A DNA stretch of 64,000 nucleotides. Origin: Sphingomonas hylomeconis. Lineage in GTDB: Bacteria > Pseudomonadota > Alphaproteobacteria > Sphingomonadales > Sphingomonadaceae. Each line of letters begins with the position of its first letter. The first letter of the stretch is position 1. The notes under the pieces were generated by a model, which made no database searches, had not been told where the DNA came from, and saw only the letters and a list, made by a program, of their open reading frames with translations. The stretch is from assembly GCF_025370105.1 (NCBI RefSeq), contig NZ_JANQBK010000005.1, positions 186,001 through 250,000 of the forward strand, read 5' to 3'. Positions 7,937 through 14,885 of the stretch are shown one piece after another. Made by a program: the position numbers and the translations under genes.

Positions 7937-9049
7937 TTATGCGTCGCCCCAAACGTCGCGCGCGACGTCGATCACCAACTGCATTTTCGCGCGCTGCTGC
8001 TCAACGGCGATGTCGTTGCCATGCACGGTGGACGAGAAGCCGCACTGCGGCGACAGGGCCATCTGGTCGAGCGGCATATGCTTGGCCGCTTCGTCGATGC
8101 GCCGCTTGATGAGGTCCGCATCTTCCAGTTCGCCAAGCTTGGTCGTGACCAGGCCGAGCACCACCGTCTTGTCCTTGGGCACGTGACGCAAGGGCGCGAA
8201 ATCTCCCGAGCGGGGATCGTCATATTCGAGAAAATAACCGTCGATCGCCAGTTCGTTGAACAGCACCTCGGCGACCGGCTCGTACCCGCCCTCCGCGGCC
8301 CAGGAAGACCGGAAATTGCCGCGGCACAGATGCACGCAGACGACCATGTCGGCGGGGCGATCGCGGATCGCATCGTTGATGATGCGCGCATAGAGGCGCG
8401 GCAATTCGTCCGGATCCATGCCGCGCTGACGGGCATTGGCGCGCTGCGTGTCGTCGCACAGATAGGCGAGGTTCGTGTCATCGAGCTGCAGATAGCGGCA
8501 GCCGGCATCGGCCAGGCTGGCAATCTCGGCGCGATAGGCGGCGGACAGATCGCTGTAGAATTGATCGAGATCCGGATAGGCCGCCGCGTCGATCGCATCG
8601 CGACCACCACGGAAATGCAGCATGGTCGGCGACGGGATCGTTACTTTCGGGGTGGCCGAGGTAACGCTGGCCAGGAACTCGTAATCCTGACGCTGGATCG
8701 GCCGGGCATGGTCGATCTTGCCGGTGATCTTCATGACCGGCGGGGCGTAGGACAGCTCCTCGCCGCCATGGCGATGGAAATGCACCTGCGTGCCGCCGGA
8801 TTCTTCGACGCCATCGAGCTGCAACAGGAAGTCGGTGTGGAAATAGGTCCGCCGGAACTCCCCGTCGGTAATCCCGCGCAGGCCCAGCCCCTCCTGGAAG
8901 GCGACGATATCCCGGATCGCCTCGTCCTCGACGCGGCGCAGCGCGGCGGCGTCGATATCGCCCGCCTGGAATTGGCTACGTGCGTCGATCAGCGCCTTGG
9001 GGCGCAGGAAACTGCCGACATGATCTGCACGAAACGGGGGAAACGCCAT
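7937..9049 (-). CDS. MetE-like cobalamin-independent methyltransferase, single-domain
   Basis: 370 residues, matching only the C-terminal catalytic barrel of methionine synthase MetE, which is about twice as long. Features: the start R-A-D-H-V-G-S-F-L-R-P, the strand Y-L-Q-L-D-D-T-N, and candidate zinc ligands in V-H-L-C-R-G-N (His and Cys), F-L-E-Y-D-D (Glu) and S-P-Q-C-G-F (Cys). AGGAGAG precedes the ATG. It diverges from a Rieske oxygenase gene across an 86-bp promoter region. Short MetE-like proteins often transfer methyl groups from substrates other than methyl-folate. Here a role in handling a methyl or methoxy group released from the catabolic substrate is an inference from context, not from residues. 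Confidence 0.8.
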   Translation of the reverse strand: MAFPPFRADHVGSFLRPKALIDARSQFQAGDIDAAALRRVEDEAIRDIVAFQEGLGLRGITDGEFRRTYFHTDFLLQLDGVEESGGTQVHFHRHGGEELSYAPPVMKITGKIDHARPIQRQDYEFLASVTSATPKVTIPSPTMLHFRGGRDAIDAAAYPDLDQFYSDLSAAYRAEIASLADAGCRYLQLDDTNLAYLCDDTQRANARQRGMDPDELPRLYARIINDAIRDRPADMVVCVHLCRGNFRSSWAAEGGYEPVAEVLFNELAIDGYFLEYDDPRSGDFAPLRHVPKDKTVVLGLVTTKLGELEDADLIKRRIDEAAKHMPLDQMALSPQCGFSSTVHGNDIAVEQQRAKMQLVIDVARDVWGDA

Positions 9050-9063
9050 TCTATTCTCTCCTC

Positions 9064-9094
9064 TTGACTCGCGATTATCTGTACGTGCTACTTA
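9064..9094 (+). promoter_or_regulatory. promoter and likely MarR operator before the Rieske gene
   Basis: TTGACT is followed 19 bp later by TACTTA (or 16 bp later by TGCTAC), with TTATCTGTA inside the spacer. The octamer TATCTGTA recurs inside the spacer of the TRAP-operon promoter at 10,692. The two sites flank the second MarR gene, so it is a candidate half-operator for that regulator. Confidence 0.5.
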
Positions 9095-9135
9095 CAAATC
9101 ACGCGGTATTCAAGCCGACGATGCGGGAGATAGAG

Positions 9136-10164
9136 ATGACCTGGATCACCAATCGCTGGTATGTCGCGGCATGGGATAGCGAAGTCGACCGTACGCCGAT
9201 CGCCCGGACGATCTGTGGCGAACCGGTAATGCTGTACCGCAAGCTCGACCGGTCCGTGGTGGCCATGCGCGACGCCTGCCCGCACCGGCTGTTGCCGCTG
9301 TCGATGGGCTTCAAGGAAGGCGATTCGATCCGCTGCCGCTACCATGGCCTGCTCATCGGACCGGACGGCGCCGCCACGGAAATGCCGATCAAGTCCGAAA
9401 AGGTCCCCAAGGCGGTATGCGCCACGCTGTATCCGGTGGTCGAGAAGCACCGGTTCGTCTGGGTGTGGATCGGCGAGGCGGCAAAGGCAGACCCGGCGAC
9501 GATCCCCGACTTCTGGCCGTGCAGCGCCCCGGGCTGGACGTTCGACGGCGGCTATAATCACATCGCCTGCGATTACCGTCTGGTGATCGACAATCTCATG
9601 GACCTCAGCCACGAAACCTATGTCCATCAGGGCTCGATCGGGCAGCAGGAAATCAATGAGACGCCGATCGAGACGATCGTCGATGGAGTAGCCGTCCGCG
9701 TGCAGCGCTGGATGCCGGGGATCGAACCCCCGCCCTTCTGGCGCGATGCGCTGCGCACCGATTGCCTGGTCGATCGCTGGCAGATCTGCCATTTCGTGGA
9801 ACCGTCGAACGTGCTGATCGATGTCGGCGTGGCGCCGGTTGGCTCCGGCGCGACGCCCGATCATCACGACCAGGGTGTCCGCGGCATGGTGATCGATGCG
9901 ATGACGCCGGAAACCGACGGCACCACGCATTATTTCTGGGGCATGGCGCGTAACTTCGATATCGAGGATGCCGGCTTCACCGCGCGGTTCAAGGCGCAGC
10001 AAGGCCAGGTATTCGACGAGGACGTCGCGGTTTTGGAGGCGCAGCAGAAATCGATGACCGCGAACCCCGACATGAAGCTGCGCGGCTATTCGATCGATCA
10101 AGGCAGCGTGCGGGCGCGTGCGATCATCACGCGCCTGGCGAGTGCGGAACTGGTGGATGGGTGA
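9136..10164 (+). CDS. Rieske [2Fe-2S] non-haem iron monooxygenase (VanA-type)
   Basis: 342 residues, the length of vanillate O-demethylase/phthalate-dioxygenase-type oxygenases. The N-terminal Rieske motif is complete: C-P-H-R, then C-R-Y-H-G. The mononuclear iron site is in N-L-M-D-L-S-H-E-T-Y-V-H (D...H...H pattern). The downstream ATG was chosen because CGGGAGATAGAG lies directly before it and the protein then begins W-I-T-N-R-W-Y-V-A-A-W, as in the family. It should oxidise an aromatic or alkyl-O/N bond and needs a separate reductase, which is not in the window. It diverges from the MetE-like gene and overlaps the MarR gene by 8 bp. O-demethylation is the likeliest reaction. Confidence 0.88.
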   Translation: MTWITNRWYVAAWDSEVDRTPIARTICGEPVMLYRKLDRSVVAMRDACPHRLLPLSMGFKEGDSIRCRYHGLLIGPDGAATEMPIKSEKVPKAVCATLYPVVEKHRFVWVWIGEAAKADPATIPDFWPCSAPGWTFDGGYNHIACDYRLVIDNLMDLSHETYVHQGSIGQQEINETPIETIVDGVAVRVQRWMPGIEPPPFWRDALRTDCLVDRWQICHFVEPSNVLIDVGVAPVGSGATPDHHDQGVRGMVIDAMTPETDGTTHYFWGMARNFDIEDAGFTARFKAQQGQVFDEDVAVLEAQQKSMTANPDMKLRGYSIDQGSVRARAIITRLASAELVDG

Positions 10165-10585
10165 CGGCGGCCGCGGTCCGCTGGACGACATCCTGGGCCT
10201 GCGGATCCGCTTGGCCCATGGGGCGGTCCAGCGGCACTTCGCCGAACATTGCGCCCATCTCGGGCTGACGCAGAAGCAGGTTTCGGTCCTGTGGCTGGCG
10301 CACGACGCTCCGGGCATCGCCCAGACCGATCTCGCGCGCACGCTGCAGATGGACCGGGCGACGACGATGGCGATCGTGCACGCGCTGGAAAAGCGCGGGC
10401 TGCTGGAACGCGAGCGCGCCGGCGCCGATGCACGCCGGATCGGCTTCCACCTGACGCAGGACGGCGAGCAGCTATTGCGCGCCGCGAAGGCCGCGATCGA
10501 CGGCCATGAAGCTTGGTTGAGAGCGCATTTCACCGCGCGCGAGGTGCAGACCCTCGCGCGTCTCCTCGAGCGTATCTACGGCTGA
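10157..10585 (+). CDS. MarR-family transcriptional regulator, second
   Basis: 142 residues with a standard MarR core: L-G-L-T-Q-K-Q-V-S-V-L, helix-turn-helix I-A-Q-T-D-L-A-R-T-L-Q-M-D-R-A-T-T-M, and a wing around R-A-G-A-D-A-R-R-I-G-F. The start overlaps the end of the Rieske gene, indicating cotranscription and probable autoregulation. The same octamer, TATCTGTA, lies in the promoters before the Rieske gene and before the TRAP operon. This protein is therefore the best candidate for local control, probably as a repressor released by a pathway intermediate. It is only distantly similar to the first MarR protein in the window. Confidence 0.85.
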   Translation: MGDGGRGPLDDILGLRIRLAHGAVQRHFAEHCAHLGLTQKQVSVLWLAHDAPGIAQTDLARTLQMDRATTMAIVHALEKRGLLERERAGADARRIGFHLTQDGEQLLRAAKAAIDGHEAWLRAHFTAREVQTLARLLERIYG

Positions 10586-10596
10586 CATGGGCGGTA

Positions 10597-10618
10597 GCGG
10601 TCGTATCGCGACGACCGC
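10597..10618 (+). terminator. terminator after the second MarR gene
   Basis: A perfect 8-bp stem GCGGTCGT / ACGACCGC with a 6-base loop lies 11 bp after the stop. It separates the Rieske-marR transcript from the TRAP operon promoter. Confidence 0.55.
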
Positions 10619-10682
10619 CACGATGCGGCGGCGTCGCCAATTCCTGCCGCAGCCATACCATCAGCCAGCCAGGATTGGTGTA

Positions 10683-10713
10683 TTGACAAACTATCTGTAA
10701 ATCAGACTATATG
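10683..10713 (+). promoter_or_regulatory. promoter and operator of the TRAP/CoA-transferase operon
   Basis: A consensus -35 TTGACA is followed 17-19 bp later by ACTATA/TATATG. Within the spacer is the inverted repeat TCTG-TAAAT-CAGA (10,694-10,706) overlapping the shared octamer TATCTGTA. A repressor bound here would block RNA polymerase. It is the only clear promoter before a ten-kilobase run of overlapping genes. Confidence 0.6.
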
Positions 10714-10761
10714 CCTCAAGGCGCTGGCGATCACGGCCGCAACGACGTGCCGGGGAGAGTG

Positions 10762-11268
10762 ATGGATAACAACGCCGACACTGGCAGCACGCCCGCTGCG
10801 GATCGCGCGCCGCCCAGATCTGCGGCGGCGACGATCGCCGTCGTGCTGGGGAGCATTGGCCTGCTCGGGGCGATGGCGACCGATGCGATCGCCGTGCTTG
10901 GCCGCCATACCGGCTTCTCGCTGCTGGGCTCGATCGAGATCGTGCAGACCATGATCGTGCTGCTCGCGTCGTCGGCGATCGTGCTGGCGACGCTGGAACG
11001 CAACCATGCGGCCGTACATATCCTGACCGAACGGCTGGCGCCGCGCCGTGCCGCGTTGCTGGCGCGGCTCGCCAGTGCCGTCTCGGCGATGATCGTCGCC
11101 GTCCTGCTGATCGGCGCGCTATGGCTGCTGTCCGATCTGTGGAACGCGCACGAGCGTTCCGAATTGCTGCATATCCCGTTCCGCGTGCTGCGGGCGATTT
11201 TTGCCGCCACCTTGTTGATCGTCAGTGTCATCTTTGCGTGGCAAGCCGTTGCGCGGCGCACGCAATGA
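10762..11268 (+). CDS. TRAP transporter small permease (DctQ-type)
   Basis: 168 residues with four predicted membrane helices: A-A-T-I-A-V-V-L-G-S-I-G-L-L-G; I-V-Q-T-M-I-V-L-L-A-S-S-A-I-V; a helix with M-I-V-A-V-L-L-I-G-A-L-W-L; and a final L-L-I-V-S-V-I-F-A-W. This is the DctQ topology. The ATG preceded by GGGGAGAG was preferred over an upstream in-frame start. The stop overlaps the next start as ATGA. With the large permease and solute-binding protein it forms a sodium- or proton-driven importer, usually for carboxylates. It heads the operon, implying that its products work on the imported acid. Confidence 0.85.
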   Translation: MDNNADTGSTPAADRAPPRSAAATIAVVLGSIGLLGAMATDAIAVLGRHTGFSLLGSIEIVQTMIVLLASSAIVLATLERNHAAVHILTERLAPRRAALLARLASAVSAMIVAVLLIGALWLLSDLWNAHERSELLHIPFRVLRAIFAATLLIVSVIFAWQAVARRTQ

Positions 11269-12569
11269 CGCCAGAATTGATCGGCTTTCTCGGCATCGCC
11301 GCATTGCTCATCCTGCTGACGCTCGGCGTGCCGATCGGCATCGGGCTGGGCGCGGTCGGGCTGGCGGGGATCGCCATCCTCATTTCGCCCGAAGCGGCGG
11401 TGATCAAGGGCGGCGTCGTCGCCTTCGAAGTCGTCACCAAATACGAGCTGGGCGTTTTGCCGCTTTTCCTGCTGATGGCGCATCTGTGCTTTGCGGCGGG
11501 CGCCAGTCGCGATTTCTTCGACGTCGCGGCGCGCTTCGTCGGGCATCGCCGTGGCGGGCTGGCGCTGGCATCGATCGCCGGCTGTGCGGGGTTTGGCGCG
11601 ATCAGCGGATCGAGCCTGGCGACGGTTGCGACGGTCGGCTCGGCGGCATTGCCCGAAATGCGCCGTGCCGGCTATCAGCCGGGCTTCGCCGCCGGTGCCC
11701 TAGCCGCCGGGGGCACGCTCGGCGCACTCATTCCGCCGTCGGGCGCGCTGATCGTGTTCGGCATCATCGCCGAGCAGTCGATCGGCAAATTGTTCGCCGC
11801 CGCCATCGTTCCCGGTCTCACCCAGGCCCTGTTCTACATGGCCGCGATCACCATTCTGTGCCACTTCCGCCCCGCACTGGGCCCGCGCTCCGCCCGGGTC
11901 GGCTGGGCGGATCGCCTGCGCAGCCTGGGCAAGATCGCCGACATCGCGGTGCTGATCACGTTCGTCATCGGCGGGTTGATGATCGGCTGGTTCACGCCGA
12001 CCGAAGCCGCCTCGGTCGGCGTCGTGGCGGCATTCGGGCTGTGCGCGGTGCGGGGCGCCTTCAACCGCCGGCTGATCGGCGAGGCGGTGACCAACACGCT
12101 GCGCACCACCGGGATGATCTATATCATCATCATCGGCGCGATCCTGTTCGCGACCTTCGTCAGCGTCACCGGCATCGCCGATCTGATGGCGACGACGGTG
12201 CGCGAGATGCACGCCAGCCCGGTGCTGGCGATCTGCGCGATGGCGCTGCTGCTGCTCGTCCTCGGGAGTTTCCTCGACGGACTGGCGCTGATGCTGCTGG
12301 CCACGCCGATCTTCCTGCCGATCGCGCTCGAGCTGCACTACAGCCCCATCTGGTTCGGCATCTTCCTCGTTCGCACGATGGAGATCGGCTTCGTCCACCC
12401 GCCGCTCGGGCTCAACGTCTATGTCATCCAGGGCATCGGCAAGGATATTCCGCTCGGCGCGATCTTCCGCGGCATCGTGCCGTTCCTGGTCGCCGATTTC
12501 CTGCATCTGGCCCTGCTCATCGCCGTTCCGGCGCTGACCTTGTGGCTGCCGGGCATTGCGGGAGTATGA
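11265..12569 (+). CDS. TRAP transporter large permease (DctM-type)
   Basis: 434 residues, almost entirely membrane helices, as expected of the 12-helix DctM subunit. It begins M-T-P-E-L-I-G-F-L-G and contains the family-typical G-S-S-L-A-T-V-A-T-V-G and L-I-P-P-S-G-A-L-I-V-F-G-I-I segments in the first half. A second repeat contains the G-S-F-L-D-G-L-A-L-M-L-L-A-T-P-I-F and H-P-P-L-G-L-N-V-Y-V segments. It starts within the end of the small permease gene and is followed 1 bp after its stop by the binding-protein gene, so translation of the three is coupled. Confidence 0.93.
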   Translation: MTPELIGFLGIAALLILLTLGVPIGIGLGAVGLAGIAILISPEAAVIKGGVVAFEVVTKYELGVLPLFLLMAHLCFAAGASRDFFDVAARFVGHRRGGLALASIAGCAGFGAISGSSLATVATVGSAALPEMRRAGYQPGFAAGALAAGGTLGALIPPSGALIVFGIIAEQSIGKLFAAAIVPGLTQALFYMAAITILCHFRPALGPRSARVGWADRLRSLGKIADIAVLITFVIGGLMIGWFTPTEAASVGVVAAFGLCAVRGAFNRRLIGEAVTNTLRTTGMIYIIIIGAILFATFVSVTGIADLMATTVREMHASPVLAICAMALLLLVLGSFLDGLALMLLATPIFLPIALELHYSPIWFGIFLVRTMEIGFVHPPLGLNVYVIQGIGKDIPLGAIFRGIVPFLVADFLHLALLIAVPALTLWLPGIAGV

Positions 12570-12570
12570 G

Positions 12571-13635
12571 ATGAAGTTCCGCAAATTGATCGCCGCCGCT
12601 GCGACACTGCTCCTCGCCGGCTGCGGGCCCGCGACGAGCAACACTACGGCGCCCTATGTACTGACCTTCGCCAGCCCCTATCCGCCGACCCATCCGTTTA
12701 GCCGTGCCGATATCGAATGGATGACGCTGGTCAGCACGCAAAGCGGCGGAAAGATCGCCTTCCGGCCCTATTGGTCGGGCGCCCTGCTGTCGGCCGACAT
12801 GAGCATGGAGGAGATACGCCACGGCGTTGCCGATATCGGCCTGATCACGCCGATCTATGCCCGCGGCGGCGCGCATCTGCTGCGCGTGCAATCCGGCTTC
12901 TATGGCGGCGTGCGCGACATCAACGAACAGGTCGCCGTGTATGACTGCCTGGCCGCGCGCTTCCCCGGCTTCGGCAAGGAACTCGAAGGCTTGCACGTGC
13001 TCGCGGTCCAGGGCGGCAATTTTCCCGGCGTGCTGACGCGGTACAAGCCGATCCGCACGCTGGCCGATTTCAAGGGGCTGCGCCTGCGCGCGCAGAGCGA
13101 CGCGATCGACGTGCTGAAGCAATTGGGCGCCGATCCGGTGAACATGCCGATGGGAGAAGTCTATTCGGCGCTGGCCAAGAACGTCATCGACGGCGTGGTG
13201 GCGCCGGCCGACACGATCAAGAGCCTGCACTTCTCCGAGGTCGCTAAGCATTTCACGACGATCCGGTTCAGCCGTGGCGCCTATCCGGCGCGCGCCATCT
13301 CGGATCGCGCGTGGCGACGGCTGCCGCCCGACATGCAGGCGCTCCTGCTGCGGTCCAAACCGAGATGGGAGGAGGCGCTCAACCGCCAGCTCCAGGCGGC
13401 TGAGATCGCCGGCATCTCGTTCGGCCAGAGCAACGGCATCAGCTTCCATCCGCTGCCCGCCGCCGAACAGGCGCGCTTCGACGCACTGTATACGCGCGAC
13501 GCGACCAGCCAGGCCCGCCGCATCAAGACCATCGATATCGATGCCGAACCCGTCCTCGCGGCGGCCCAGGCCATGATCAATGGCGGCGCGTCGCGCCGCT
13601 GCGCCCCCGGCGGCGCACAGGAGAGCAATTCGTGA
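12571..13635 (+). CDS. TRAP transporter solute-binding lipoprotein (DctP-type)
   Basis: 354 residues. The N-terminus is a lipoprotein signal (M-K-F-R-K-L..., lipobox L-A-G-C with Cys at position 18) rather than the plain signal peptide most DctP proteins carry, so the receptor is probably membrane-tethered. Family marks: A-S-P-Y-P-P-T-H-P-F near the N-terminus, L-A-D-F-K-G-L-R-L-R-A with the conserved Arg that usually clamps a carboxylate, and M-P-M-G-E-V-Y-S-A-L. The ligand is thus probably an organic acid. GGGAGTATGAG precedes the ATG. The end overlaps the next gene as GTGA. Confidence 0.9.
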   Translation: MKFRKLIAAAATLLLAGCGPATSNTTAPYVLTFASPYPPTHPFSRADIEWMTLVSTQSGGKIAFRPYWSGALLSADMSMEEIRHGVADIGLITPIYARGGAHLLRVQSGFYGGVRDINEQVAVYDCLAARFPGFGKELEGLHVLAVQGGNFPGVLTRYKPIRTLADFKGLRLRAQSDAIDVLKQLGADPVNMPMGEVYSALAKNVIDGVVAPADTIKSLHFSEVAKHFTTIRFSRGAYPARAISDRAWRRLPPDMQALLLRSKPRWEEALNRQLQAAEIAGISFGQSNGISFHPLPAAEQARFDALYTRDATSQARRIKTIDIDAEPVLAAAQAMINGGASRRCAPGGAQESNS

Positions 13636-14885
13636 CGTCATCCACTCCCGATTCCACCCGGCCGCTCGAAGGGCTGCGCGTCATCGATCTGACCCGCGCA
13701 TTGGCCGGGCCGTACGGCACCCTCCTGCTCGCCGGATTGGGCGCGCAGGTCATCAAGGTGGAGGATCCGCGCGGCGGCGATCTCGCACGCGACAACAGCC
13801 CCTATGTCGGGCGCGACGGTGTGGTCGTCGAGAAACGCCATGACGACGATATCTCGATCTCGCATCTGACCCGCGCGCGCGGCAAATATGGCGTCACGCT
13901 CAACCTGAAGGATCCGGGCGCGGGCGAAGTGTTCGCCGATCTGGTGCGCAATGCCGATATCGTGATGGAGAATTTCACCGCCGGCACCGCGGATCGCCTG
14001 GGCGTCGGTTACGCCGCTGCCCGCGCGGTCAATCCCGGGATCGTCTATTGCTCGCTCAGCGGGTTCGGTGCGGATGCCACCGACGGCGGCAAAGCCATGG
14101 ACGTGATCATCCAGGCCCTGTCCGGCGCGATGTATACCAGCGGGGAGCCGGGCCATCCGCCGGTCCGCATCGGAGTGCCGATCGCCGACATGCTGGCGCC
14201 GGTCTTCGCAGTGATCGGCATTCTCGCGGCGATCGAGCAGCGGCATCGCACCGGCGAAGGCCAGCATGTCGACGTTTCGATGCTCGGCGCGCTGACCTCG
14301 TTCGTGGCGATCGAGAATTGGGCGGCGATGGCCTCCGCCGGGATGGAGGCGCGCACCGGGCTGACGGTGCAGCGCCTGTCGCCGTTCGGCGTGTTTCAAT
14401 GCGCCGACGGCTATGTCGCCATCGTCGCGGTGCACGAGAAACTGGCCCAGGGCCTGTTCCGCGCCATGCGTCAGCCGGAACTCGGCGACGAACCGCGTTT
14501 CGCGACCCGCGACGCGCGCGTTGCCAATGCCGAAATGCTTGAGGCGACGATCAACGCCTGGTCGCGCACCCTGCCCACCGCGGAAGTGGTCGCCCTGCTC
14601 GAAGCGGAAGGCGTGCCGGTCGCGCCGGTGCGCCATCCCGAGGAGGCGCTGGTCGATCCCCGCGTGGTTGCACGCGGCGAGACCGTGGCGGTGGCGCACC
14701 CGTCCTACCCGTCGGAAGTCAAGCTCCGCTCGGTCGGCGTGCCGATCAAATTCTCCGCCGCGCATACCGGTTTCGACGACATCATGCCGATTGCGATCGG
14801 TGAGCATAATGCGTCGATCTACCGCGACATCCTCGGCTATTCCGAGGAGCGCATCGCAGCGTTGCACCGGACCGGAACGATCTGA
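13632..14885 (+). CDS. CaiB/BaiF family III CoA-transferase, first of three
   Basis: 417 residues with a GTG start overlapping the previous stop. The N-terminus L-E-G-L-R-V-I-D-L-T-R-A-L-A-G-P-Y-G-T is the family signature for CoA binding. The catalytic Asp is in G-V-P-I-A-D, and the helix G-E-G-Q-H-V-D-V-S-M follows as usual. The enzyme moves CoA from a donor acyl-CoA to a carboxylic acid through an aspartyl thioester. It sits directly after the TRAP transporter, so the likely role is to activate the imported acid. Three such genes in one operon suggest three different acids in sequence, or heteromeric enzymes. The three proteins are clearly diverged from each other. Confidence 0.9.
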   Translation: MTSSTPDSTRPLEGLRVIDLTRALAGPYGTLLLAGLGAQVIKVEDPRGGDLARDNSPYVGRDGVVVEKRHDDDISISHLTRARGKYGVTLNLKDPGAGEVFADLVRNADIVMENFTAGTADRLGVGYAAARAVNPGIVYCSLSGFGADATDGGKAMDVIIQALSGAMYTSGEPGHPPVRIGVPIADMLAPVFAVIGILAAIEQRHRTGEGQHVDVSMLGALTSFVAIENWAAMASAGMEARTGLTVQRLSPFGVFQCADGYVAIVAVHEKLAQGLFRAMRQPELGDEPRFATRDARVANAEMLEATINAWSRTLPTAEVVALLEAEGVPVAPVRHPEEALVDPRVVARGETVAVAHPSYPSEVKLRSVGVPIKFSAAHTGFDDIMPIAIGEHNASIYRDILGYSEERIAALHRTGTI

